64,000 bases of DNA from Sialis fuliginosa (GCA_961205875.1 OY540813.1:5551001-5615000); one strand, 5' to 3'. Positions 1 to 12,800 are shown, counted from the first letter of the stretch. Numbers and translations: made by a program. The notes: generated by a model not told the origin, from the sequence alone.

Positions 1-1038
1 ATTTTTATTATTTTTTATCATATAGTTAATAAACTGTAGTTAGTAATTTACCCAATTTTTCCTATTTACTTACTTCCTCCAATTTTTACGCTGCGGGGGC
101 CCCCTACCCTCGGTTGCCCCGGTGGTAGTTACGGCCCTGTTTGAAAGCTTATATCTCCGGAACTAATAATCATAGAGCAATATAAAAAATCCAATAGATA
201 GCTTATATAATCCACTTTATAATATAATGACTTTTAATCACATCATCCCTATAAACTGTTTTAAATACGTTTTTCTTTTCAAAATGAAAATATAGATTTA
301 CTTACTTCTAATAAATTACACTGGGTAACAAAAAAAAAATGAATAGACGATCCTGAAGGTTTTTAGCGTAGTGAAACCGAATCTGTTTTACAAATTGCTC
401 AATTAACTCAGATTCTCGTGATTTTTTTTAGTTTGAAAATATGATATTATTACAAATAAAAGTACAAAATAGACACAAAATACTCAAATATAACAAATGT
501 CACATTATTTTCTTCCTAGTATATCTCGGCGAAAAAAAATCATATAGTGAAAAGTAAATTGAAAGATAGTATTATTTATTACCATGAATGAAAATAACTT
601 TAGAAAAAAATTGGCTGATTGGTAATATATTCCTAAATAAGTCCAAAATTGTCATTTTTAAGTTAGGTATTCTCGTGAACCTAAGCAAAAAATGTTGACA
701 TGTGTTGTCTAATTTTTATTATGTGACTACATTATAATTATAAAAAATATTAACATATAGAAGTTTAAGGTCGTCTTTATTTTTTTATTTATGATAAAAC
801 AATTTTATGTCTCGAATATATAGAAATTCTCGGAAAATCATTTTGCGTTATAGAATACGAATAAGAGGAACATCCGTCGAATAATAATAGTCGAAAATAC
901 CTTCGATGCCAACGAAAAATATGGTCCAACGGAATTTTATTTGGCATTTCCTATTATTCAGTAAAATCCGCAGGTTATTGCACCTTCTATTTTCGAATAT
1001 TGGATAAATATCTCGACAATATTTCAAGTTTCCACTGT
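1..1038. other. AT-rich DNA with one GC-rich repeat end
   Basis: At 62-140 a GC-rich segment ('ggtggtagttacggccctg') matches in reverse the one at 29622-29720 ('gcagggccgtaactattacc'), so both are copies of one repeat. The rest is unique AT-rich sequence with no frame. Confidence 0.5.
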
Positions 1039-2000
1039 GTTTTGCTTCCTCGCAATATATTGTGATCTTTCAGATTGAGACAAAAAAAATGTTCTCCGAT
1101 TAAAAAATTTTAAATTTATCTTTTCGTTTCACGCCGTGTCTGTCTGTCTGTCCGTCCGTCTGTCCCCTGAATCCTTGTCACACGAGTAACTCATGAACCA
1201 TTCAACCGATATTGTGGAAACTTGGTCGGATGGTTGGGTCTGGCTTGAGGACTAGTGTGTTCCAAAAAAAGTCGATAATTTTTTTTTTTCGATTGCATGT
1301 GAAATTCTTGTTATATATGCTATAAAAAAAATTCTGTAAAAATTTGAGCCCTTAATATCAACTTGAAGAACTCCATCACCGAATTTGAAGATTTACCATT
1401 GATTTAACATGGAAAAATGATTTTTTAACGTTCATTTCTCCTGCAAACTATGTAGAACATTATTTTTCGGAAAAACCATGACTGATCCTTCTTCAGTATT
1501 AAATTCTGTAAAAAAAAGCTCTTATGGTCCAGTCTCTAACGTCAACCCTCTCGTTTTTATTTGCGTTAAAAAATACAGATTTTTTGAATTTGTTGACGTT
1601 AGAGACTGGACCCTAAGAGCTTTTTTTTACAGAATTTAATACTGAAGAAGGATCAGTCATGGTTTTTCCGAAAAATAATGTTCTACATAGTTTGCAGGAG
1701 AAATGAACGTAAAAAATCAATTTTCCATGTTAAATCAATGGTAAATCTTCAAATTCGGTGATGGAGTTCTTCAAGTTGATATTAAGGGCTCAAATTTTTA
1801 CATAATTTTTTTTATAGCATATATAACAAGAATTTCACATGCAATCGAAAAAAAAAATTATCGACTTTTTTTGGAACACCCTATTGAGGACGGTCCCATT
1901 TCAACATCGTGTGTAAGGGGGAGGGGTTACAAAATATTTATTTTTTCAAGATAACTCAAGAACGACACATGTTACGTGAACATTTTATGGAATATTTTTT
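1039..2000 (+). repeat. family E dispersed repeat (gcttcctcgcaatat...ccttgtcacac), interrupted copy
   Basis: Shares 'gcttcctcgcaatat', a CTGT/CCGT microsatellite, 'cctgaatccttgtcacac' and 'gaaacttggtcggatggtt' with copies at 23230, 51930 and 59609. The fold-back MITE at 1253-1883 splits it, and the repeat resumes with 'ggtcccatttcaac' after the duplicated TTGAGGAC. Continues to around 2000 ('aactcaagaacgacacat'). Confidence 0.75.
1253..1883. mobile_element. fold-back MITE, TAGGGTG family, inserted in another repeat
   Basis: The ends are TAGTGTGTTCC and GGAACACCCTA, and nearly the whole element is one inverted repeat: arms of about 280 bp around a short spacer near 1550-1590. It is flanked by a perfect 8-bp direct repeat TTGAGGAC (1245-1252 and 1884-1891), as hAT-type elements make. 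The arms are almost identical, so the insertion looks fairly young. It has no coding capacity. Confidence 0.88.
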
Positions 2001-2399
2001 GTAGAGCATTCAATATTCTATAATATCTGTCTGGTAAAATATTCCCTTACAAAGATTTAAACTGTCAAAAAATTAAAAATATGCGAAAAATAATCAGGTG
2101 CGTTTTAAGAAAAATTTCGAACTAATATTTTTTAGTAAAAATGTATAAAATTTAAATGGTTAACCAATTACAGGCAATTTATCTAAACACTATCGGTTTT
2201 TATTTAAATTGTTAAATAATTAACTACCTTTGGTGAATTTAGCACAAGGAAACACTGTGCATTTACTCGGCAGATGTTTTTTTAATACTTGTCTTTTAAT
2301 CGTTATTTTAAATGTGAGAAAATATTAAAAACCGTTAATACGGAAACTCAATAGAAATCTCACGTTCGTCATTTGTTTGATATTATTGCGTTTATGCTC

Positions 2400-2580
2400 A
2401 CGAATTAATTACTTTGATTAATTTCGTTGTGTGTACAATGGACCATCGCGTTTGATTATAATATCGCGTGCAAACTGTTATGACGTAACAAACATTAACG
2501 TCGTGTGTGGGTGAGTATGGACGGCGGGTGTGTGTCGTGTGTAGTAGGTACTAATTCGCGTGACGTCCTCACGTTTTTTT
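2400..2580 (+). promoter_or_regulatory. CpG-containing stretch with CRE-like sites and a donor-like motif
   Basis: Contains 'ttatgacgtaac' and 'gcgtgacgtcctc' (CRE-like) and 'gtgtgtggGTGAGTatgg', a strong splice-donor match. It could be a non-coding first exon. No open frame supports it. Confidence 0.2.
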
Positions 2581-3790
2581 TATGATTACTTTTTTATTTT
2601 CGATGCTTCGTATTAAAGGTGTCGGGTTTTGAACTTTGGCCTATTTTTTCTTGAAGGGTATATTTTTTGTTGTTGTTAAATGTTGCATTTCTTGCGTGTT
2701 AATTGTGTGAAAATAATAACAGTTTTAAATGGTAGTAAAGAAGTAATTGTAACTTTGTTTATAGAGTAATAATATAACGTAATAATTTGTATATTTTTAA
2801 GCCAATCTCGCTTCGGCGAATTTTAATTATTTAACCTTGTGATATTTGGATATCGAATACAAATATAAACATTTAATTTTCAAATAGAATTGAATATGCA
2901 TGTTAAAATGTGAACATGTTATATATAGCTAAAAATAAACTATGCATTATGTCAACATTTAATTTCCTATATGTAATATAATTTTTTGACATATTTTCAA
3001 TTTGTACTGTTTTGGTTTGCTTGTTATAAAAATAAATCTTTCATTATTTTAAAAAATATGCATATTAATGCCGTTCGTAATTGCCCAAGCAGATTATTTT
3101 GGGGGGATAAATGTAAATTTGTGCTGTTGACATTTTTATCTTTTTTTTTTTTTTTTTTGAAACACCGTCAAGTTTTTTCCGCATTCATGAGAGCTCTTGT
3201 TCTAAAAATACTACCTTTAAGATGGTTTATAATTATAAATCGCGTGTTTGATTTTTAATAAAAATTCAAGAGTACCTACGTCTTGTTAAAATTGAATTTA
3301 TGGTTTCCTCTAGGGGTAAATTAAGTGGTTCTTTTATTTTGCATACTATATATGGCCTTTGGTTTTGTAATTTAACATAGAAATTTAATTTTAATTGTGC
3401 TGTTGGTTTTTTTTTTTTAATTACAGTACAACCTTCCTAAACGTGTACATTCGGATTCTGACAACCTCTTGAAATGTATATTTCATTTACAAGTATTTAC
3501 TTGATGATATCTCATTTTGTTTGTTTTTGACCTATTTTTAGTTTATAGCAGTATCAAGCGCATGATATTTGCATTTGGAGAGTTGTACTGTATCAGACAA
3601 ATGTTGATTAAAAATATTGACGGAGGATTAAAAATAAAACATTTTTATCTTAAAAATTCACTATTAAATGAAATGATATTATTTTTATAAAAGGTTTTTT
3701 ATTTTTCTATTTTGAGAAAGTTCTGATAAAATTTATATGGGACCACCTTTAAAAAAAAATGATTGAATTAACAACTTCCCCTTTTTTGTA
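2581..3790. other. AT-rich unique sequence
   Basis: I see no repeat or exon. A 90-residue frame at 2986-3258 is T-rich, hydrophobic and low complexity, and reads as chance. Confidence 0.5.
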
Positions 3791-3957
3791 GATGCGGTGG
3801 CGTTTGGGATATATCTATCTCTTTTTTTAATAAGAATTTAGAATGAAATACACTCCTGTTTGGAAAAGGACAAGTATATCCCAAACCATTTTCTATCTCT
3901 TTCTTTTGACACGGTTCTGTTTTCGAGTCAGATACGCAGTCCATTCTCTATGTTTAT
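3791..3957 (+). repeat. dispersed repeat 'tatctctttcttttgacac', copy 1
   Basis: Holds 'gatgcggtggcgtttggga', 'tcccaaaccattttctatct' and 'gagtcagatacgcagtcca'. The same blocks recur in reverse at 20794-20945. Confidence 0.65.
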
Positions 3958-5115
3958 GGGGTAGAATGTAGATGGTGCTCTTATTTTGGCGTATGTAGGG
4001 GAAGGGGGTCCAAAATCGACGAAAATGTGTTTACGTAATACTTTAATGATAGTATTTTAAAATAATATATTGATTTTGTTTACAGATAATGCAATTCGTG
4101 TTAATATACCATAACCAAACTAAATTAGATATGTATAGGAAAGTGTAAACTAAAATAGCGTGTATTAAAATCAACAAAACTAAATTTAAGTAGGTATGAA
4201 TCATTGTTTTGATTATAAAAAGACTCACCTGTTCGTTTTTTTCTTAAAGTGTAAATAAAATATCAAATAGTTTTGATTTATATTAAATTTTATAATTTGA
4301 CAGATTAAATATTTAAATTATTATTATTCATAGAAGGCGTTATTATTATTTTATCAATATTATTAACTTGAAAATCTTTGGAGGTATATTTGTATATTCT
4401 ACATAAGTAAATTAAAAATTCTAAAATTATTTTTCTTATCTACAAAAAGGTAAATTAGTCAAGCTTAAAATACTCTATATGCTCTAATTTTTCAATCACC
4501 TTTAAAATATTTGTTTTGATTTCTAAAATAGATGTAGGTAACGATTAAAATCTCTTTCCCTGTTTATCATTTATAAATATTATTCATGGCAGCTGCTCGG
4601 TCTGTGTCCTTTACTTTTAAAAATAAGTATCAAGACGTACGTACGTAAGTAGGCTCTGTGAGAGATAAATGTAACACGTATTAACCCAGCAGTAGACGCG
4701 TTTATTTTGAAACGATTCATTTTTGTTGTTATAAGAAAATATTAATTTATTTTTTTAATAAATGTGCCTGATATATTAAGGAGGTTGTTTTATGAACCAA
4801 ATCCAAAATTAAATTGTAATAAGTAATTGTTTATTTTTACCACGTTATGAAAATATAAAATTTTGAAAATTGTCATTTTAGTATGGCCAGTATAGGGAAA
4901 GGAAGCGGTTGATGCTTTATATAGAAAAAAATATACTTCAATATATAATCAAGTTTAATTTTCAAAAAATAATTTAAATGGCTCGGAAAACATTTGCCGT
5001 CATATCAACAAAATTATAAACACTTTTACCGCATCGTTTTTTTTTTTGTAATAATTAATTTTTAATTATTATGCTTATTACTAAAATCGAATATATGTTT
5101 GGCAACGTTGTTCGA
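3958..5115. other. AT-rich unique sequence
   Basis: Nothing recognisable apart from short A/T runs. Confidence 0.5.
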
Positions 5116-5217
5116 TGGATCTTGGCTTCTAGATGTAAGCCGTTTCGATTTGGTCGTGTTATCGGTCAACGTTTCATCACAAATTTCAGTGAACATCTTC
5201 AGGGCTCTTCTAAAAGG
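5116..5217 (+). repeat. family H repeat, copy 1
   Basis: Reads 'ggatcttggcttctagatg', 'ggtcgtgttatcggtcaac', 'gtttcatcac' and 'cagggctcttctaaaag'. The same string occurs at 13134 and 52765, and in reverse at 30140. It looks like the conserved end of a retroposed or transposed element. Confidence 0.65.
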
Positions 5218-5363
5218 ACCGGTTTTATAAAAACAGTAACGTTCGGTGTTTTTTTTAGCTTCTGAACAATCCTCTTTTATCTCTAAAAATTGTGTATTTT
5301 GTATCTTGATTTACTTGGTTAAACATCGAAGCACTTAATATTTGATTTAATTTTACCTATATA

Positions 5364-5670
5364 AGGTAAAGGCACCAGTTATGGTCGCTATAAGAGCAAG
5401 GTTTCGGATATTTTTGGTTTATGTTTGTTTTTTGTAATTCTCATGAACTCATGTTACTAATAAAACAACTAACTCTTTATTTAATCAATTTAATTACCAA
5501 AGTCCGCAAATATCGTTTGTTTTTTAAATTATAGCCTTTTATTTTGTTCATGTTTTTTCTCCAGTAATGGATAAAGTAAAACCAGTAATGAACACGCAGT
5601 GATGGACACTTGTTAATGATTACAAAATTTGCCATTACTGTAGTCCTTGCCAAGACTGGTGCCACTACCT
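5364..5670 (+). mobile_element. family A MITE, internally deleted copy
   Basis: Terminal inverted repeats of the form AGGTACTGGCACCAGT, flanked by TA on both sides (5362-5363 and 5671-5672), as Tc1/mariner-type insertions give. The interior shares the blocks 'gctataagagcaagg', 'actctttatttaatcaatt' and 'cagtaatggataaagtaaaa' with the other copies. About 190 bp of the right half seen in full copies is missing. Non-coding. Confidence 0.85.
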
Positions 5671-5763
5671 TAGTCTTGGAAGATTAATAAACGATCACAT
5701 AAAAAATTCAAGTTTCTTTAAAAAAAAAACGGCAATATAATTCCCTTAACGTACGGTCACCTG

Positions 5764-6119
5764 CATTAATGGTCTTGCAGTTTGTATTCATTTTCGTTTA
5801 TCACAAACTTAGTAGGCTCCTCCCATTTGATTATTATAATATTTAAATCATTTCTCCATATATCAAACAAAGACAAATATTTTGAAATTCATTTGCTAGA
5901 TAAAGAACTACTCTTCGTATATAGTACTCCTATATATTTGTGCAATTAAATTATTATGTAATCTATTGAAAATTGTATACGTAAATTTTGTGGCAGTAAA
6001 TATTTGATATTCCGAATTTTAGTATTTAAATATATTAAACTTGATAGAAAAAGATAACCGATGATGTTTGTCTTTAAATTTGGAATCTGTTGTAAGCGAT
6101 TCTAGCCTTTAGGGTGCCA
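5764..6119 (+). repeat. family N dispersed repeat, copy 1
   Basis: Shares long stretches with 32911-33288: 'tatcacaaacttagtaggct', 'tttgattattataatattta', 'gatattccgaatttt', 'aaaaagataaccgatgatgt' and 'aatctgttgtaagcgattct'. Continues at its right end into the GC-rich island at 6109. Type unknown; non-coding. Confidence 0.75.
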
Positions 6120-6440
6120 GACGAGTTCTGCATGCGACTGTACATAGGGGTGTGCGAGAGTTCTGACGCGTCTGGTCATGGGTTAATGGCGTCAGCCGGT
6201 CGGTCTCGGACTTGCGTCTAGCGGAGATGTCACGGTACTGGGCCCCGCTGTCCAAGAGTTTCTCACGTGATGACAACCCCGCACTGGACACTTTCCAATA
6301 TGTCTGCATTCCTGCTGCATGCCGTTGTGTATAGAGGGTATTGCGTGCTATTTGCTACTACCCACCTTCAACCCCTGTGTTCGCACAAATGATTAATACA
6401 CCCTGTGACATTGTATAGCATCGCTCTGTGAGGTCATGGG
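6109..6440. other. GC-rich island of unknown origin
   Basis: Far richer in GC than all surroundings, with many CpGs. On the minus strand a 66-residue open frame (6109-6309) is rich in Arg and Ser (LSSREKLLDSGAQYRD...) without a domain I recognise. It abuts the family N repeat, so it may be the conserved part of a larger mobile element or a transferred segment. No function can be assigned. Confidence 0.4.
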
Positions 6441-6509
6441 CTTGTTATGTCTACCTGGAATATGAGGGGTTGTTAGGTATTGTGTATACAGGCTGTCTAA
6501 ATAATGGTA

Positions 6510-6590
6510 CAGTATGGGGTTTTTGGAAACTGTAAGAGATAGAGATTAGGTTAAATGAGATAAAAGTTCTCTTTAAAAAAATTTCATAGC
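6510..6590 (+). repeat. dispersed repeat 'tgtaagagatagagattag', copy 1
   Basis: Shares 'cagtatgggg', 'ctgtaagagatagagattag' and 'taaatgag..aaag' words with 24766-24845. The flanking sequences differ. Confidence 0.55.
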
Positions 6591-8559
6591 CTACTAAATA
6601 TTACACCAAAAACTGTTTTAGTTCCACATTTTACATTGCAAATAATTCTTAAACGATTCAATAATTAAAAACATGTTTTAAATAAAAGTTTTTGGTGTTA
6701 GTATTGTCTATTTAAAAACATCATTTTCAATTTTCAGAAAACTGTTTGTTTTGAGAAATGAGACAAACATATTTTCTTAAGGATGTATGAGATGTATTTC
6801 AAAATGCTACCAAATACATGAAAATTGGTTGGAATGTTCCCATTAGCATTCTTATGCAATAGACAAAATATTAAATTGATTCACTTAGCCGTTTAGGAAA
6901 TATATTGATTTAAATTTAACATGTGTTCTTATGGGAAACTGATAATTTTCGGCATTTTTTAGATAAAACACATTGATAAAATGCTACCGATTTTCTAATT
7001 TTTGGAGGGAGTGTAGTATTTGATTAGTTGAACAATTATGCAAAATATCATATGTTTTCACTAAACCGTTTCCGAGAAATAAATTATAATACAACAAAAT
7101 TTTAAATTTCCCGCTCTACGACTGTTATGCATGTAAATTTGATAACAATGTAAACAAAGTATTTTTTTGAAAAAACAGATCTTTAAATTAAAGAAAAATT
7201 TAGTACATAGTGCAATTAAAAGTGCATAAATAATAAAATATCAAGATATTCTATTAGTGTTTGACAGCAATATTTACCAACCTGAAAATGACAATAGCTT
7301 TGTGAAAACTGATAATTAGAATGTGAAATATTTATGTTAATAATGATAAATATCAATAATTGTTATATTTATAACACAGGATTGCGTATTTTTAATAATT
7401 ATATAAACTATATTTATTAATTTGCAGCTATAAATAACGTAAATTATATTTAAAATATATTTTTGTTAGGTTCAATTTGCCGTATAGTCAGTGTCAAAAT
7501 AATAAACTATCTTTATTAGAATTTGTACAAATTTAACAAAATAGTCATTGGAGAGGAAAAATTAGCTTCATATATGGAAGTTAACGACTCTAGTTATAAT
7601 TTGTATTATTTATAACATCTATTACGATATTTATAATGCAGATATTTGTATATTTCAAAATTTAGCTACTTTTTTATCTGATTGTCCGTCCATATAACCC
7701 TTAAATAGAAGTAATATGAAATTTTTCAATTCCAAAAAAAATTAATAACTTATTTATTTATCTCCCCTTAAAGATAACTTTTGTCACATTGAACCTGATT
7801 TCGTATCTCTTATATAATTCCCGAGGTCCCCGTATTGTATCCTGTTATCAAGACACCCTATTTTTTTTAACTTTTGAGATCAACCAGGTTTTAAAAGATT
7901 ACGTAATATTTTTTAATTTTTTTTATTTGGTCCTTCGTTTATTTTTGTAGGCGCCATTGATTTCCCACTTTGTGAAAGAAAAGTAAAATAACTTTAAATC
8001 CAATGATAAAAAAGTTTTATGTTTTATTTATTCGATTTTTTTACACATTTGAATAAGACGACTGGCTATAAACCAAAATGAATTTTCGATATCAGAAAAA
8101 AAACTTTCTTTTCCATATTACGTATTCCCATAATTCGGGGTTTTATTCTTCAAATGTATTTTATATGTGGATCATTCAATATTTAAAGTTTCCGCAGAGA
8201 TTTCTACTATATTTTTTTGATAAAAATGGTGGCGAAGTTCATTCCAAAAAATTATATCCATATTATAATATTAAAATAATTAATTAACAGGTACAACTTT
8301 CAAAATTATTTCAGCTCTAATTATACAAAATAAGTTTTCTATAGTTAACAATTTGTGATATTCAGTGAAAATTACATCCATGAAAATATTTGAGTAAGAT
8401 TTAATTAAAATTTGGTATAATGGAAACTTGGATACAATATAAAGGTATCTTTGTTTTATAACGAGTTCTTTGTTTTGTAAATATAACAGATTTGTCTGAA
8501 AGTACAACTAACATGTATTTGTAGAAAACAGAGCAAAAAGTTTAATATTTATTTTTTAG
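6591..8559. other. AT-rich sequence, no gene seen
   Basis: Repeat-like phrases such as 'attgtccgtccatataaccc' (7681) hint at another CCGT-class repeat. Frames at 8078 and 8280 lack any domain and I do not call them. Confidence 0.45.
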
Positions 8560-8880
8560 GGTTTCTTTGTCCTCCGTCCGTCTGTCCTTTTCAATTAAAG
8601 CAAAATATCTCTTAAACTATATACATAATTTAAAAACTTGAATTTTTTTCTGAACTTGTAAAATGATATCCTCTAGAATCTTGATGTAAAATATTTTTGG
8701 AAAAATAATTTTTCAGTGTGGGGGGAGGGGGCTAAGGAACTAAAGCTAAACCAAAAAAATATATATTTTTTTATATACCAAGGCGTGTGGGGTGTCAAAA
8801 TGTAGATCTCAATCAGTAGAATTTGACACTATTTTTTTCTAACACAAAAATGGCGCCTACAATGGGCTCTACTAACTGTA
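8560..8880 (+). repeat. diverged repeat of the same CCGT-tract class
   Basis: Has 'ctccgtccgtctgtcc' followed by 'aaaatatctcttaaac' and, further on, a 'gtggggggaggggg' tract, in the same order as family E but with little letter-for-letter similarity. Best seen as a distant relative. Confidence 0.4.
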
Positions 8881-11562
8881 TTTTGATAACTAAACTTTGG
8901 TGGGACTACCAAAGACAAATACCTAAGTCACCATGACATACACCCGTGTATGTCTACCGATTTATTTTATTTTATTTTTTTTAAATACAATTTTTAAAGA
9001 AAATATTTCTAAAGACTAGGATAAATAGCTCAAACGTTGTATATTTAAAAAGCAAAGGTCCACAGTAGCAACTAATAACGTATAACTACGTGTATGTCAT
9101 TTTTTTGTTATAAAAAATATTATGTAATAACGATTAATTAAATCGATTAAGGGTTAACGGATAAAATATTTAGATGGTCTCCATTAGACATATATTGGCG
9201 TTTATTTATTGCTTTAAGCTGCCGGAGATATAATTTCAAGTATGACGTAAAAGAAGTTTCCTCCAATACTGCCGGGAAAGACGTAGTTCTACGTGAAAAT
9301 CAGTGTACTGGAATGACCTAAAATGTAAATTTGTAATAATGTAATTCATGAAAACAATGTAAAAATGACAAATTAAAAAAAAAAACAATTCATATTACGC
9401 GTTAAAATTGCAAAAAGATAAAACTTTCAACCATCTATTTTAATTTATACGAATGTTAAAAACCAGACAGTTTGATGGTGTAGAACAAAGTACAATATAT
9501 TAGGTGTACACAAAATGTGTAACACAGAGATAAACGGGTATCTGTAGTAACATGCTTCTGACGTCAAGGGATGTAAATTACTTTCCAAACATTGTAAGAA
9601 TTTTCAATTTTCTGCTGCCGGAGTTTCGTAATCCTTCTTCGTGAAATCTCGTGTTTGTATGATATGAAAAGAATAGTCTTTCGGTGTCTATTTAGAACTG
9701 ATGTATTTTTTATGAGAAAATCGAGTGAATACATATTATTATACAGAATTGCATAAATATGATAGAAGAAAAAGGGTTTAGTTAATTGTCTTGACCACCC
9801 TAGTCCGCGGCGGACTGCGGACAGGCCACTTCCTGTTTGACAGAACCTTTAGCTAGACTGAAGTTAAACTTGACAACATTGTAAGTATTCAGATGTATTG
9901 GTGGAGAGAGTACGCAATCTACACAATTACATATTTTTTATAGGATTTTGTCCGCTATTTGTCTCGTAGACAGAATTGGTACGTCCGTTTCTTTTTGAGA
10001 AACAATTAGATCGAGACAAGTATGTAGTAGACAATGTCGTCTGATGTGTTCCAAAATACGTATTCAATACCCGCCATATTTAACGAAATTTTAAGATCTA
10101 AATTGACCATTAATGACGAGTTTTATAGAAAAAATGTCTTATGCAAAAAAAGGCAGACATTTAATGGAATATCTTAATCAGCCTTCGTGCAATCTAGCAT
10201 AAGATATTTATTTTGCTCAAGCCCCTATACATTTTTTATTCTTATTGCTTAAAAACTAGACAGTGATTTATTATTTATTTTTTATTATTTATATGTTTCT
10301 TATGAAAAATAGTATTTAGGTATTATAACCTTGAAATTGTTGATCAATGCCAGTTATTTTTATCGTTGTAGAATATTAATTTCTACCATTTGTCAAAATC
10401 TGGATTGCCCAGATATATGTCGGAATGTCACCTAATCTAATCTGACAATCATACATAATAATATGTGATCTGAAAAAAAATCTCCGACTTGCGTAACATT
10501 TTTCTTTACTGCTTACCCGCGTTGATGACGTTTCTATTACATATTACTCGTAGTAAAAGGTACATTTCGTTGGTGAGTGGCATCATGAATTTGTTAAATG
10601 AGAAGTTATACATAATATATACAAAAAACGAATTATAGGTTTATGTAAAATCTATCTAATCCTCTGTAGACGTATTTAAATTTTAAATCTTAGAATTTAT
10701 GTATTATCTCATATTTAATAACTAAGTTTGTGAAGCGAGTGGAAGTAAATAACTTCGAGTGTTTGTACGCGGAGGTGTAATAATTGGGTAGAGTGTAGGC
10801 GTTTATAAAAAAAATCGTGTTTTATTAATTTTAATACTGCGTTATCTTATTTCGGCTTACGAATATTTTTAATAAGACACAATATAATATGAGCCAAAAG
10901 TTAACTTGATATCTTGGCAATTTATTACTAAATAAATTTTTAGAAAACAACATTATTAATTATCTTTATTTTGCCAATATTAATAAAATTATATATTTTA
11001 TATTTGATTTTGTGTGATTTGTCACTTTGGTATGTATTTGAAAATTTCATACATTAGTCTAAATATAAACAGTGTCTTTAGTTGCTGTTTGCACGACTGC
11101 ACTATCGATTAAATTCAAGTAGTTTAGGTATCATGCTTGACGCACTCAATCGAAAGGTGAAAGAGCGGATCATTCCAGACAACCTTTAAAACGTGTTTGA
11201 AGTCATGCATTGACTAACTTTATCATTACTTATGTAACATGTACTGTACATAGGCTGTAGGCGTCAGTGTTTGATCCAGGAGGTACTGAGGGAACTTCCC
11301 TACGGTGAAATAAAGTTAAATTCTCTACATCTGGTATCTAAAATTCTACCTTACAATATGTATAATTGATCTAATTTATTTGATATTTTTATTTAACTAC
11401 TTTTTGTAAACTGTTAGTTTGATAAGGGAAATAGTCAGATAATGTGTGACGTCACAATAAACTTAAAACAAATGATATTGTGACGTTATATTAGTCACCA
11501 TTGTAATGTATTTTTTAGTACATACTATAAATTTGGGATTATGAAAGATTATGGTAAAATAC
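8881..11562. other. AT-rich sequence, no gene seen
   Basis: A GC-rich patch at 9800-9835 ('tagtccgcggcggactgcgg') is a near-palindrome. Otherwise unique AT-rich DNA. Confidence 0.45.
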
Positions 11563-12266
11563 CAGTGGTGAGGCGTGAAATTTTTAATAAGGCAAGCATA
11601 TTTTGTCTATTCTCCCCTTCCTATTAACAAAAAAACTAGTTATGAAACACCTTAAGTTCAAGCTTTTACTTTTTTAAATAAATTCTTATATATTTATGTA
11701 GTAACTAAATGATTCTACGTCTTATTTTATTGTATTTTAGTCGATATTTGTATGGCGAGTTGAAGTTCACTGCAGGAAATTTCACTAAAATTTTTTGAAT
11801 TTTTGATTTTGTTAAAAGTATGTTTATTGTATAGAAAATGACGTGAAAAGTTGAACTGTTCAAACCGCAGGTCTGTATCTCCAACCGTTCTCGAGATATA
11901 GCCTCTCAAAGTTTTAGTTTTTTCAAATTTTTGGAGAAAAAAGGCCATAACTTTTGAACGTATGGTCGCAATTGATTTTAGTTGACGGATTTGAAATCAG
12001 CGTGTCAAAATCTATATAATGATATGTATAATACTTTAAAATCCGACAAAAAAATTTTGGTCAAAAATCGACATTTTTTTAAGGTATACCCCTTTGAATA
12101 TTTTCGATTTTTCACGAAATTTTTTTTTTCTAGTTTTAAGGTATTGTACATGTCATTATATAGATTTTGACACGTTGATTCCAAATCCGTCAACTAAAAT
12201 CAATTCCGACCACCCGTTCAAAAGTTAGGGCTATTTTTCTTCAAAATTTTGAAAAAACTGAAACAT
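11563..12266. repeat. family C repeat with large palindrome, copy 1
   Basis: Starts CAGTGGTGAGGCGTGAAATT. It contains an imperfect palindrome (about 11911-12264, centre near 12088) whose halves both read 'gttgacggatttgaaatc'-like sequence. Because of the symmetry both strands give nearly the same 62-residue frame (MTDLKSACQN / MTDLESTCQN); these are artefacts. Copy 1 lacks the outer part of the right arm kept in the copy at 53169. Confidence 0.8.
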
Positions 12267-12536
12267 TCAATTTTTCTCACTAATATATTCGGAGATATGA
12301 ACATTATTACATGTTTACATGTTTAAATTCTTCGAATTTTTCGCCGGGAAGGAATACATTTTTTTCGGTAATCCGTTTACCTTTCACAAAAAGTGATACC
12401 AAATCGTTTGATATTAACTAGATAGCTTCATGCATACGTACATACAAACAAATGTACGTCTGAAACACATAATCCCTTTTTTTGGTCGGGGATTCATGAA
12501 TATCAAAAAAAACATCTCATCTATAATATTATCCAG

Positions 12537-12800
12537 GACTTATTTGTTTCGTTTCGGTTTTCGTCTCGGTTCGAGTAAAAAAATATATTTCAGTTCGGTT
12601 CCGGTTTTCGTTCCGAAAAAAATAACGCTTTTTTCGATTTTCGGTTCAGCTGCGAGTAATTATAAAAAACATTTATTTGTATTAAAATTTTTTTTTCTAC
12701 CATAATTTAGAACAATTTATGGTAGTCCGAACGCTTTTCGTTCCGGCAAAAATAACAGTTTTTCCGGTTTTCGGTTCAGTTCCGATTCGAAGCCCTGATA
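12537..12800 (+). repeat. 'cggttccggttttcg' repeat, copy 1
   Basis: Low-complexity CGGTT/TTTCG words: 'ggttcgagtaaaaaaat', 'ttcggttccggttttcgtt', 'ataatttagaaca', ending 'cgattcgaagccctg'. A matching copy lies at 13245-13497. Two open frames of 91 and 145 residues here are by-products. Confidence 0.7.

Noticed and set aside
5116-5217. Hammerhead ribozyme in the family H repeat
   Set aside because: CTGAAGA and GAAAC are present, but stem II has an unpaired base beside the core and no cleavage-site triplet follows a third stem.
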